A stretch of 64,000 bases of DNA from JAWLEV01 sp041685915 (GTDB lineage Bacteria; Chloroflexota; Anaerolineae; UBA1429). Below, piece after piece: positions 51,877 through 60,013 of this stretch (positions are counted from its first letter, which is position 1; each line of letters begins with the position of its first letter). A model generated the notes under the pieces. The model saw only the letters and a list, made by a program, of their open reading frames with translations, was not told the DNA's origin and searched no databases. The translations under genes were made by a program, and so were the position numbers. The DNA is taken from assembly GCA_041685915.1 (NCBI GenBank), contig JAWLEV010000003.1, positions 1 through 64,000 of the forward strand. Reading direction: 5' to 3'.

Positions 51877-53379
51877 CTAACCAGATTTATCAAACTCTAT
51901 GGTGGCCCTCGTACCACCCGTACTGCTTAACCTGAATTGACCGCCGAGATCCCTCTCAACCATACGCTGGACCATATTCAATCCCAGATGGGCATCTCTT
52001 TGTAGATCGAACCCTGATCCCAAGCCCCGTCCACTGTCTGCCACCACCAACGTTACCTTCTCACCATGGTCGATAAACTCCACTTCCACACTACCGACAT
52101 CCCTATCTAGCATCCCATGCTCTATGGCATTTTGCACCAACTCGTTGATAATCAGTGCACATCGCGTGGCGCGCTCGGCAGAAAGCCAGATGTCGGGGCC
52201 TTTCACCGTCAAGGCAATCGCCTTGTCTGGACCTATCAAACTTTCCTTGGTCTGGTTGACGATACGTCGGGCAATATCCTGAAGATTTATTGTACCTTTG
52301 GCATTACTTGAGAGAAAATCATGGACCACTGCCACGCTCAAGATGCGGTTAACGCTTTCTTCCAACGCTATCCTGGTCTCCTCGCTCGTAGCACGACGGG
52401 CCTGCAATCGCATGATAGAGGCGATCACTTGCAGATTGTTCTTTACCCGGTGATGGACCTCGCGGACCATGGCCATCTTACTCTCAATCTCGCGCTGTGT
52501 CTCAAGTGCCTCTGTCGCATCGTGACAGAGTATAAGCACACCCCTGGGTTGGAGTTCCTTCCCGTCCCTCTTTTCCAATCCAAATAAACGCCCAAATAGG
52601 GAGGGACGACGACAAACGCGAATGGGTAGAGCCTTTCGCACCCAGGTAAACTCCCCCTCTTTTGTCTCTCGCTCGATGCACTTGCCCTTATCCACCGCTT
52701 CCTGTACCAGCTCCTCATCAACCGTCGCGATATCGCTGATTGAACGATCAAGTAGACTATCACGGTACCCGAGATGCCGATACAGTTCCGCCGCAATCCC
52801 GCTCACATAGCGTATAACCCCCTTGGCATCAATATATACTATGCCATCATGTTCACCAAAGGAAGAGAGCGAATCTGCGCCAATAACGTCACCACGCAGA
52901 ACCATGCTGATAAAATCGCATAGAGCTTTTTGAAAGGCTTTTTTCCGCCTGCGATGACGCTCATGAGCCAGCCAATAGGCATCCTTGACCATGACGGCGA
53001 TGAGGGTTTCATCATCCACACCATAGATAGGAAAGATCTGGCGCGCCACCGTCGCGCCCTTGATCTCCACCGTATGCACCTTTCGAGGCCTCACATTCCC
53101 TCGCAAAGCACAAAGGACCTGCGGGTATGTTTCCTCTCCTACACGCATACCAACTCGAGAGTCCTCATACAGAGGAGACGAGGAGTGAGGACGCCACTGG
53201 CCTATCACGACAGCCTCCTCCTCCCCGATGGCGCAAACCAGAAGCAAGTCGGCCCGACACAAGTCGGACAGGATAGGCATATCCTGCCCTATCTTGCGCA
53301 ACAGTCCTTTATCCTCTTTCCGAAGATCAACCTTGGAGAAAACGTTATCCGCAAACACAACAACATTATTATAGCACAT
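51877..53379 (-). CDS. Sensor histidine kinase (PdtaS-like, HisKA_2 family)
   Basis: A 500-residue cytosolic kinase. Residues 1-150 resemble the H_kinase_N/GAF-like sensor of PdtaS (LSDLCRADLLLVCAI, VIGQWRPHSSSPLY). A PAS domain follows (about 170-290, HDGIVYIDAKGVIRYVSG). The phosphoacceptor is in REVHHRVKNNLQVIASIMRLQ, the HisKA_2 form, then an HATPase with NELVQNAIEHG and VADSGRGLGSGFDL. It phosphorylates the ANTAR regulator downstream. The start at 53379 has no clear ribosome site and a TATAAT overlaps it, so a slightly later start is possible. Confidence 0.88.
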   Translation of the reverse strand: MCYNNVVVFADNVFSKVDLRKEDKGLLRKIGQDMPILSDLCRADLLLVCAIGEEEAVVIGQWRPHSSSPLYEDSRVGMRVGEETYPQVLCALRGNVRPRKVHTVEIKGATVARQIFPIYGVDDETLIAVMVKDAYWLAHERHRRRKKAFQKALCDFISMVLRGDVIGADSLSSFGEHDGIVYIDAKGVIRYVSGIAAELYRHLGYRDSLLDRSISDIATVDEELVQEAVDKGKCIERETKEGEFTWVRKALPIRVCRRPSLFGRLFGLEKRDGKELQPRGVLILCHDATEALETQREIESKMAMVREVHHRVKNNLQVIASIMRLQARRATSEETRIALEESVNRILSVAVVHDFLSSNAKGTINLQDIARRIVNQTKESLIGPDKAIALTVKGPDIWLSAERATRCALIINELVQNAIEHGMLDRDVGSVEVEFIDHGEKVTLVVADSGRGLGSGFDLQRDAHLGLNMVQRMVERDLGGQFRLSSTGGTRATIEFDKSG

Positions 53380-53430
53380 ACGAATATACCAGGAAAAAGA
53401 CGATGAAGATGATTCCTTGTTAAGACAAGA

Positions 53431-53459
53431 TTGTCGCCAGACACCAGCTTTGATATAAT
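53431..53459 (+). promoter_or_regulatory. Promoter of the Gfo/Idh/MocA gene
   Basis: TTGTCG (53431-53436), 17-base spacer, TATAAT (53454-53459), 67 bases before the start codon. Confidence 0.55.
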
Positions 53460-53526
53460 GAGGCAGCCAGTCGAGAAGTGGCTAATAGCAGAACATCGAT
53501 TAAATTGACCGGCCTTGGAGGAGATA

Positions 53527-54609
53527 ATGCGCTACAGTTACGAGCATGAGGAAAGACTGCGTGTGGGCTATATAGGAGCAGGCGAATATTCGTATCGCAC
53601 CATACTGCCCTCATTCCGTTACGCCCCCATAAACCTCGTGGCCCTGGTGGATACGGACGAGGACAGAGGCCTTAATGTTGCACGACAGTTTGGGGCCCGG
53701 CACTTTTATCCCAATCACAAGGCCATGCTGGCCCAAGAGGAAATGGATGCCGTCTTTATCGTGGTGGGATTGGACGACAAAGGCCACTCCCGTTACCCGG
53801 ACTTGGCCGACGAGACGCTACGCGCAGGGTTTCACACCTGGATAGGGACACCCCCCTGTACAAGCTCCGATGACATCACCACATTTACCAACGCCTGCCT
53901 CCCCCATCACAAATACCTCATGGCCAACTTTAAAAAGATGTTCATGCCGGCTTATGTCAAGGCGTTGCAGATTATAGAAGATCCTGACTTTGGTGGCGTG
54001 TCGACCTTTTCCATGCGCTATCCAGTATCCCTCCCGGCCTCAGAGAAGCGGGAAGATGATGCGGCCATGATACCCTTTTTGGAATTCGTCCACCCCTATT
54101 CCCTTCTCTTGCGCCTGTTCGGCGAATGTGAGGGCCTCACGTACATGAGAAGTCCTTTGACCGGAGGAGGGGTGATGAACATCCGCTATGCATCGGGCGT
54201 GGTGGGCACCTTGCATCTGACGGGAGGACAATCCCTCACCAGCCCGCTAGAACGCCTGGAGATCGTGGGAGACGATGCAAATCTGGTGGTAGAGAATGGT
54301 ATTCGACTGCTCTACTACAGAGCTGGGGGACGGCGAGGTGATGACGAGAAAGAACCAGAACGCCATACGTCCTTTGTCGGTCCAGATGATACCGCCCCCA
54401 TCATCTGGGAACCCGAATTCTCCCTGGGACGCCTCTATAATAAACAGCTCTTTTTGCAGGGCTATGTGGGAAGCGTCACCCACTTTGCGGAACGACTGCT
54501 GGCGGACGCTCCCCCCGTCCACGGCAACCTGGTGGATATACTTCATATCATGAACGTCTATGACAATATCCGCCACGGTCAGGAGAACGAATGGATTACG
54601 CCACACTAG
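53527..54609 (+). CDS. Gfo/Idh/MocA family oxidoreductase
   Basis: A 360-residue NAD(P)-dependent sugar or inositol dehydrogenase-like protein. RVGYIGAGEYSYRTILPSF is the Rossmann motif and VALVDTDEDRGLNVARQFG follows; the C-terminal substrate domain contains EFVHPYSLLLRLFG. The usual EKP motif is replaced by IGTPPCTSSDD, so the catalytic Lys is not in the standard place. GGAGGAG precedes the ATG at 53527; an in-frame TTG is at 53515. Together with the isomerase 31 bases downstream it forms a two-gene sugar unit. Substrate unknown. Confidence 0.82.
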   Translation: MRYSYEHEERLRVGYIGAGEYSYRTILPSFRYAPINLVALVDTDEDRGLNVARQFGARHFYPNHKAMLAQEEMDAVFIVVGLDDKGHSRYPDLADETLRAGFHTWIGTPPCTSSDDITTFTNACLPHHKYLMANFKKMFMPAYVKALQIIEDPDFGGVSTFSMRYPVSLPASEKREDDAAMIPFLEFVHPYSLLLRLFGECEGLTYMRSPLTGGGVMNIRYASGVVGTLHLTGGQSLTSPLERLEIVGDDANLVVENGIRLLYYRAGGRRGDDEKEPERHTSFVGPDDTAPIIWEPEFSLGRLYNKQLFLQGYVGSVTHFAERLLADAPPVHGNLVDILHIMNVYDNIRHGQENEWITPH

Positions 54610-54640
54610 CCCTTCCCAAATCGGCGAAAAGGAGAGAAAA

Positions 54641-55411
54641 GTGACGGATATAACCATCGGTATCTGCACCAATCCCGACAGAGTAAACCAACTGCCTTCC
54701 GGATATTGTTACTGGGAACCGGCTGTATCCTCGGCGCTGATTCCCCTGGAAGACGAGGAGCACTATATACCTCAAAGAGAAAACCTGCGCGCGGCCCCGC
54801 TCCCTATTCGTGCCTTCAATGCCTTTGTTCCCAGCGAGGTGCGGCTCGTCGGTGACGACGTACAATGGAATCAAGTAGAACTTTATGTAAAAAGAGCCAT
54901 CGGGCGGGCAGCCAGTCTGGGAGGAAAAGTCATCGTATTTGGTAGCGGCGGCGCCCGGGCCGTCCCGGAGGGCTATTCCCGAGAGCGCGCCTGGAAACAG
55001 CTCATCCAGTTCCTGCGCCTCTGTGCAACCGAGGCGGCAAAGCACGACCTCACGATAGCCATTGAGCCCCTCAATCACTCTGAGACGAACGTCATCAATT
55101 CCTACCTCGAAGCCATCAGATTGGCCCAGGACGTGGATCGAAAGCACGTCCAGGTGCTGGCAGACATCTACCACTTTATGATGGAAGAGGAGCCTTTGGA
55201 ACATATCCGGGAAGCGCCGGAGCGCCTGGTGCACGTTCACCTGGCAGATTCGGGTCGACACCACCCCGGCAGCGGGAGCTATCCATTGCAAGAACTCTTT
55301 GACCTTCTCCGGGAAGTGGATTACGAGGGGCGAGCGTCCATCGAGTGCAGATGGGGAGAGAACTTTTCTCAGGAGGCTGAACAGGCATTGCGCTTCCTGC
55401 AGAATCTTTAA
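54641..55411 (+). CDS. Sugar phosphate isomerase/epimerase (xylose isomerase-like TIM barrel)
   Basis: A 256-residue member of the AP-endonuclease-2/xylose isomerase-like fold. Metal ligands are suggested by TIAIEPLNHSETNV (Glu), LADIYHFMMEE (Asp, His), HVHLADSGRHHPG (His) and the late SIECRWG (Glu). The frame opens at 54560 inside the previous gene; a GTG at 54641 behind AAGGAGAG is the better start. It pairs with the Gfo/Idh/MocA dehydrogenase, a common combination for inositol and rare-sugar catabolism. Confidence 0.82.
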   Translation: MTDITIGICTNPDRVNQLPSGYCYWEPAVSSALIPLEDEEHYIPQRENLRAAPLPIRAFNAFVPSEVRLVGDDVQWNQVELYVKRAIGRAASLGGKVIVFGSGGARAVPEGYSRERAWKQLIQFLRLCATEAAKHDLTIAIEPLNHSETNVINSYLEAIRLAQDVDRKHVQVLADIYHFMMEEEPLEHIREAPERLVHVHLADSGRHHPGSGSYPLQELFDLLREVDYEGRASIECRWGENFSQEAEQALRFLQNL

Positions 55412-55490
55412 GAATGACAAAAGGTCCTCCCTCCCCGTATATCGCCCAGGAGAGGGAGAACCACCACACCGATCCGATCTTCATAATGCC

Positions 55491-56858
55491 TCAGACGGCG
55501 CCGGTGTGCGAGACCTCATACTTGCCCTGAATCCCCTTCACAGGAGCGCCCTTGAGGGCGTACAGGGAGCCAAACATCGCCGCCAACCGCTGGGCTTCCT
55601 CGGGATGCTCGTCGATCAAATTGGTCGTCTCCTTCGGATCCTCCTGGAGATTGTACAGTTCGTCAGGCTGTCCCTCAGGACGGCGGATATAGCTCCAGAC
55701 CTTGTCCCGAATGCAGCGGTCCGGCGCCTCAAAGTAACCACTAATGATCGCCTCCCGTATCTCGTCGACCTCGCCACGAATGAGGGGCATGAGACTTTTT
55801 CCCGGCAAAGCATCCAGGTTATTCCCCATGCCGATGGCGTCGAGCAGCGTGGGAAGCACATCATGGAAGGAAGAAAGAGCATCGAGATGCTGCCCGCCAT
55901 ACTCCCCCCCGGGGAACTTGATCATAAAGGGCACCTTGAGCAGTTCGCTGTACATGCGATCACCCCCCTTGAGGAATTTGCCATGATCGGCCAAGGGATG
56001 TCCATGATCGGCGATAAATATGACCAGCGAATCGTCATACATCTCCAGGGCCTTTAATCTGTCCAGGAACTGCCCCACATAGTGATCGACGTAGGCACAC
56101 TCGCCTGCATACAGGCCGCGGATATAATCGATCTCATTCTGACCAAAGTGCGTGGACGCCTGACCACCGGGCGGAAGTATACATTTCTTCCCTGAATAAT
56201 CAGGATCCGTGTACTTGTCAAATGCAGCCGGTGGCATCCAGGGCTCATGAGGATCAAAAGAATCCACCCATAGGAAAAAGGGGCGCTGAGAGACATTGGC
56301 CTCGGCCCATTCGCCGGCTCGCTTCATCAGGCGCGCACAATAGTGATCCTCGGCCGTTTCAAACTCCTCTACGTTCTTGAGCGCCGTCTTCACAATTCGG
56401 CGCCATTCGGGAGTATAGGTATCCTTGCAATAATCATCGAGATTCAAGCGTTTGAGGGGAGCAGACCGATGAGCATCATACTCCTGCCCTCTGATCCAGT
56501 CCCAGACCCTGAACCCACGATGAAAGTTCATTCCCGGCTTGAAATAATGGTAGCAGTCGCTAAAACAGGCACTCAGGTACCCCTCATCCGACAGCAATTC
56601 GGCCAAAGAGCGATCTTCGGCCGTTAGAGGCTGCCAGGGACGGTGCACCAATGTGCGTTCTCCGGTCAGCCAACATGTCCTCACTGGAATGGTAGGCAGC
56701 CCCTCAGGATAGCAATTATCAAAAACTACACTTTCGCGCGCAAGCGCGTCCAAATATGGCGTCTCACAGGGTGAATCGGGATTGTAAAAGCGTAAGTGAT
56801 CCTGTCGAAAAGAGTCCGCGATGATAAAAACGACATCCGTCGCCCGTCTATCACTCAT
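55491..56858 (-). CDS. Sulfatase-family protein with Thr in place of catalytic Cys/Ser
   Basis: A 455-residue sulfatase-superfamily protein. VVFIIADSFRQDHLRFY, FFLWVDSFDPHEPW, VIFIADHGHPLADHG and the C-terminal DELYNLQEDPKETTNL are standard. At the position of the formylglycine Cys (C-x-P-x-R) it reads T-I-P-V-R, Thr56, with an ACC codon. Thr cannot be converted to formylglycine. Thr is the nucleophile in related LtaS and nucleotide pyrophosphatase enzymes, so a phosphodiesterase or phosphotransferase activity is more likely than sulfate ester cleavage. The protein converges with the isomerase gene and may belong to the same sugar locus. Confidence 0.85.
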   Translation of the reverse strand: MSDRRATDVVFIIADSFRQDHLRFYNPDSPCETPYLDALARESVVFDNCYPEGLPTIPVRTCWLTGERTLVHRPWQPLTAEDRSLAELLSDEGYLSACFSDCYHYFKPGMNFHRGFRVWDWIRGQEYDAHRSAPLKRLNLDDYCKDTYTPEWRRIVKTALKNVEEFETAEDHYCARLMKRAGEWAEANVSQRPFFLWVDSFDPHEPWMPPAAFDKYTDPDYSGKKCILPPGGQASTHFGQNEIDYIRGLYAGECAYVDHYVGQFLDRLKALEMYDDSLVIFIADHGHPLADHGKFLKGGDRMYSELLKVPFMIKFPGGEYGGQHLDALSSFHDVLPTLLDAIGMGNNLDALPGKSLMPLIRGEVDEIREAIISGYFEAPDRCIRDKVWSYIRRPEGQPDELYNLQEDPKETTNLIDEHPEEAQRLAAMFGSLYALKGAPVKGIQGKYEVSHTGAV

Positions 56859-56931
56859 AGTATACCTCTCCTTTCCACATCATCTCCGATAGCCATTATA
56901 TGTCACGAACCAGGACCGCTCAAGTCACCCC

Positions 56932-57189
56932 CTAAGAGCGACGGCGTCCTACTCCAGTTATGACAAGAAAAACCACTGCACCGAGAACAGCCACAGCAAA
57001 ACTGCGCGCGTTGAATCCAAACCGTAACCCCTGGCCCGTTATGATCTGCGTCAAAAAGCCACCGATAAACGCGCCGACGATGCCCACCACGATGTCGAAC
57101 AGACACCCCTGACGCCCGTCCGTGCCCGTGATGATACTTGCTAACCATCCTGCAAGCGCTCCAAAGATAATCCAAGCAAGCAGGCCCAT
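56932..57189 (-). CDS. GlsB/YeaQ/YmgE family membrane protein
   Basis: An 85-residue, three-helix, glycine-rich membrane protein of the transglycosylase-associated family: LLAWIIFGALAGWLASIITG, then IVVGIVGAFIGGFL and a C-terminal helix. These are stress-linked proteins of uncertain activity. GGGAGGGG precedes the ATG. Encoded after the 134-residue repeat protein on the same strand. Confidence 0.88.
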   Translation of the reverse strand: MGLLAWIIFGALAGWLASIITGTDGRQGCLFDIVVGIVGAFIGGFLTQIITGQGLRFGFNARSFAVAVLGAVVFLVITGVGRRRS

Positions 57190-57230
57190 GTATCCCCTCC
57201 CATTATATAACGGCTATCCAGTTTTGCCTT

Positions 57231-57635
57231 TTACTCGTCATGGCGTGTTTGCTCATCGCGCGTACCTCGCTCACCCCGCCGACCATGCAAGATATCCTCT
57301 AGAAAATCATCGATCTCTTTTTCTACCATCTGTCCCAATGTCTTCCAGTCGCTATCCGGCTGTGCCCCAAGGATGTCAGCAATACTACACCTGACCGAGC
57401 ACTCCACGTGTGCACCAATCTCCTCCCAGTTGGATCCCGCTTCCATATCCAGCGCCCTGGAAATTTTCTTGCGTGCAGCATCGTCGCTCTGGCGCCCGAT
57501 CTCCTCCCAATCTGCCCCGTCATCAGCTCCCACAGTATGTGCCGCATCGCGGCGAATCTGCTCCTTGATCTGCTCAAATATACTATCCCATCCCTGTGCC
57601 TTATTCTCCCTATCTTGCTCTTGCCGATCCGTCAT
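57231..57635 (-). CDS. Protein of four 27-residue tandem repeats, unknown function
   Basis: A 134-residue acidic, soluble protein. Tryptophans at residues 16, 43, 70 and 97 are exactly 27 apart. Each starts a repeat of the type W-[DEK]-x-[IL]-[FG] followed by an amphipathic helix and a Gly/Asp-rich turn (WDSIFEQIK, WEEIGRQSD, WEEIGAHVE, WKTLGQMVE). This indicates a helical repeat fold. A charged Arg/Glu tail ends it. I recognise no family. Next to a stress-type GlsB gene, a stress or envelope role is possible. The ATG is preceded only by a weak AAAGG. Confidence 0.7.
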   Translation of the reverse strand: MTDRQEQDRENKAQGWDSIFEQIKEQIRRDAAHTVGADDGADWEEIGRQSDDAARKKISRALDMEAGSNWEEIGAHVECSVRCSIADILGAQPDSDWKTLGQMVEKEIDDFLEDILHGRRGERGTRDEQTRHDE

Positions 57636-57723
57636 CCTTTGCGCCCCCTGTCAACAAGAATCCCTTTACATTATACTACATACTCCACAAGTGAACAGAT
57701 AAACTGACGAAACTTTTAATCTG

Positions 57724-57753
57724 TTGGACGCGTTCACCCAACTGTGCTATGAT
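57724..57753 (+). promoter_or_regulatory. Candidate promoter of the selenoprotein transcript
   Basis: TTGGAC (57724-57729), 18-base spacer, TATGAT (57748-57753). It would give an RNA beginning near 57760, including the upstream ORF. Confidence 0.45.
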
Positions 57754-57780
57754 GATTGACGAGGGAAAAGGGGGGATCTG

Positions 57781-57897
57781 ATGCCACAAGTCGAGTCTTT
57801 GCCCCGCTTCAACCTCGATCTGTTAGACTCTCTTTACTCCGTCAACGCATTCTCCAATTGGCCCATTCAGTCATCTTATGCCAGGAGGTCCAGATGA
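57781..57897 (+). CDS. Small upstream ORF overlapping the selenoprotein start
   Basis: 38 codons from an ATG behind a GGGGGG ribosome site (about 57769-57775) to a TGA whose bases overlap the next ATG (ATGA at 57894-57897). The predicted peptide starts MPQVESLPRFNLDLLDSLYS and ends in basic SYARRSR. No homologue is recognised. The overlap suggests translational coupling with the selenoprotein gene. It might equally be an untranslated leader with a chance frame. Confidence 0.4.
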   Translation: MPQVESLPRFNLDLLDSLYSVNAFSNWPIQSSYARRSR

Positions 57898-59810
57898 ATA
57901 GCGCAAAGAGCACGCAGGAAGAGACGCGAATAAAGATCATCTACTGTGTCGAATGCAATTTAGAACCGGAGGCCAAACGTTTGGCGACGGCGATAAAGAA
58001 CCGCTTCGGCCTCGAGGCAAAGCTGGAAGAAGGGCACGACGGCATCTTTGAGATAAGCATGGACGACCACGTCATATATAACAATCTGGCTCAGGGGGGA
58101 CAATTACCAACCGACAAAGAGATTCTTCAGAGGATTCAGCAACGCATGGAACCACCCTCCAGCATAAGAAGGGAAAAGCTGAAGGTCATGAACCCCATGG
58201 GTTATCCCCCCGCGGTGACTCAGATCGAGATGGCGCCCCGGCTCGACACCCTGGAGGGCAAGACCGTGTATCTGGTCGATTGCCGCTTCGACGATGGCGA
58301 TCTACTCATGGCCCAGATGCAAGCCTGGTTTAAGGAATATATGCCCTCTGTGAAAACGGTGCTGCGCAGCAAATCCGGTATCTATACCGAGGATGATCCC
58401 GAACTCTTTGAGGAGATCGGCGAGAAAGGTGATGCCTTGGTTTTGGGAGTGGGCCATTGAAGCACCTGTGCTCCGGCGGTCGCCGAGCATTGCATCAATA
58501 TTGAAGACGAATATGGTGTACCGACAGTGTCGGTACACACAGACGCCTTTGAGCAAGCAGTCAAGGCTGTGGCCCGTACACACGGTATGCCCCAACAGCG
58601 TCTCGCCTTTGTTCCCATGCCCGTGATGGGCAAGTCACCGACAGAGTTAAGGGAGTACATCGAGGGAAACGATCCCGTCACAGGTCAGCCCGTCATGCAC
58701 GAGATCGTCGATGCCCTCACACACCCTCTGAGCGAGGAGGAGAAAAAGGGCTTTCGCTTTGACCGCTCCACTCCCCGCTTTGTGGCACCCGACACTGAGG
58801 AGAATCTGCGACGTCTGTTCGCCAAAAAGGGTCGGACGGACTATTTGCCCATCGTCCTCCCCACGGAGGAACGCGTCGACGCCATGCTGTCGGGCACAAG
58901 CCATGATCCCCAGGAAATAGTGGGCCAGATGCGCCCCACCTCGACCCGTGAGGCGTGGGAGTACACCGTCGAAAAAGTAGCGGTGAACGCCGTGATGGCC
59001 GGAGCGAGACCAGAGTATCTCCCCGTCATATTGGCCTTGGCGGCCACCCAGATCTCAGCGCGCCCCAGCACCACAAGTTCAGCGGCCTGTATGGTGGTCG
59101 TGAACGGGCCAATACGTCACGAGATCGACATGAATTGGGGCATCGGCGCCATGGGGCCCTACAATCACGCCAACGCCACCATAGGACGAGCCTACGGGTT
59201 GCTGTCGCAGAACCTGCAGGGCGGCTCGGAACCGGCCCTCACCTATCTGGGATCACAGGGTAACAACTATGCTTATAACAGCATCACCTTTGCAGAAAAC
59301 GAGGAACGTAGCCCCTGGACGCCCTTCCACGTCGAGCAAGGCTTCGAAGCGGAAGAAAGTGCGGTCAGCGTCTTCGGTGGCGTGCGCTCCACGGCCTACA
59401 ATCTGGGCGTGCGGGAGAAACACTGGCGAGAGCACGTGCGCAACATGCTGCGCGGTATGAACCCCTATCTACCGCCCACGTTCGTTTTGGACCCCATCAC
59501 AGCACGTCAGTTCGTCGATCGCGGCGCCTTTGACACCAAAGAGAAACTCATCCATTGGATTTATGACAATGCCAGGATGCCCGCGGGTGTCTACTGGGAT
59601 CATCAACTGATAGAAAATTACGTATATCCTCGCGCCCTGAACGGCGTGGAACCCTATGCTACCATGCTAGAAGCCGCCGATGATGAATTGATCTCCGTCT
59701 TTCCCAAGGACACGATCCACATCGTCGTTGTAGGCGGCGAAACCAACGGATATTGGCGCATCATGGGCTGCAATTACGCTGAAAGCATGTCCGTCGACGC
59801 GTGGAGATAG
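57894..59810 (+). CDS. Selenoprotein: SelW-like Rdx domain + UGSC domain (UGA at codon 189 read as selenocysteine)
   Basis: A single 638-residue protein if the UGA at 58458-58460 is decoded as Sec189. Both flanking frames are in the same phase with no other stop. Residues 13-85 form an Rdx (SelW/SelT-like) domain with Cys18-x-x-Cys21 (IYCVECNLEPEAKRLATAI, then GIFEISMDDHVIY). Residues about 125-230 match the UGSC family: KTVYLVDCRFDDGD, then GDALVLGVGH-U-STCAPAVAEH, and GVPTVSVHTDAFEQ. The U-S-T-C motif corresponds to the U-G-S-C of that family. The remaining about 400 residues carry VVVNGPIRHEIDMNWGIGA and NHANATIGRAYGLL; I can assign no reaction to them. A SECIS-like hairpin follows the UGA. 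AGGAGG lies 5 bases before the ATG. Likely a thiol/selenol redox enzyme. Standard gene callers would split it in two. Confidence 0.88.
58458..58460 (+). promoter_or_regulatory. In-frame UGA, predicted selenocysteine codon
   Basis: The only stop between 57894 and 59810 in this frame. It falls at the U of the UGSC family motif, in the middle of a Rossmann-like beta strand-turn, where chain termination would leave a broken domain on each side. Confidence 0.88.
58468..58490 (+). promoter_or_regulatory. Bacterial SECIS-like hairpin
   Basis: A stem TGCTC/GAGCA (58469-58473 with 58485-58489), one bulged C (58474), upper stem GGC/GCC, apical loop GGUC (58478-58481). A GU in the apical loop and a bulge in the stem are the known requirements for SelB binding. 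The loop starts 17 bases after the UGA, close to the spacing I recall for E. coli fdhF, whose loop also contains GGUC. Confidence 0.75.
58516..58538 (+). repeat. Perfect hairpin inside the selenoprotein coding region
   Basis: Ten-base arms GTGTACCGAC and GTCGGTACAC with a 3-base loop, 55 bases after the UGA. Coding constraint does not require it. It may slow ribosomes or support recoding. Confidence 0.6.
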
Positions 59811-60013
59811 GATCAAAAAGAGCGTGAACATCAGCCCCCGGGCTGGTCCAAAAGCAGCATAACCCTTGGGCTGAGAATGGGTTACAACTATTGTGAGAGG
59901 GCTCTTGACGCGCGTGATGGTCCAGCCTTCAAAGTATGACCATAGGCTCACACAGAGCAATGCCTTCTCAAAACACGCCGAGGCCAGTAACCTACAGTTA
60001 GAGAGGATAATTG
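59811..60013. other. Intergenic region between selenoprotein and HprK-like genes
   Basis: About 200 bases. A short GC hairpin CAGCCC-CC-GGGCTG is at 59832-59845, and GAGAGG at 60001-60006 is the ribosome site of the next gene. No tRNA-Sec or other RNA gene was recognised. Confidence 0.45.

Noticed and set aside
58458..59810. Two independent genes or a frameshifted pseudogene at the UGA
   Set aside because: No frame change is needed, the second part lacks a ribosome site at 58527, and the UGSC domain spans the junction.
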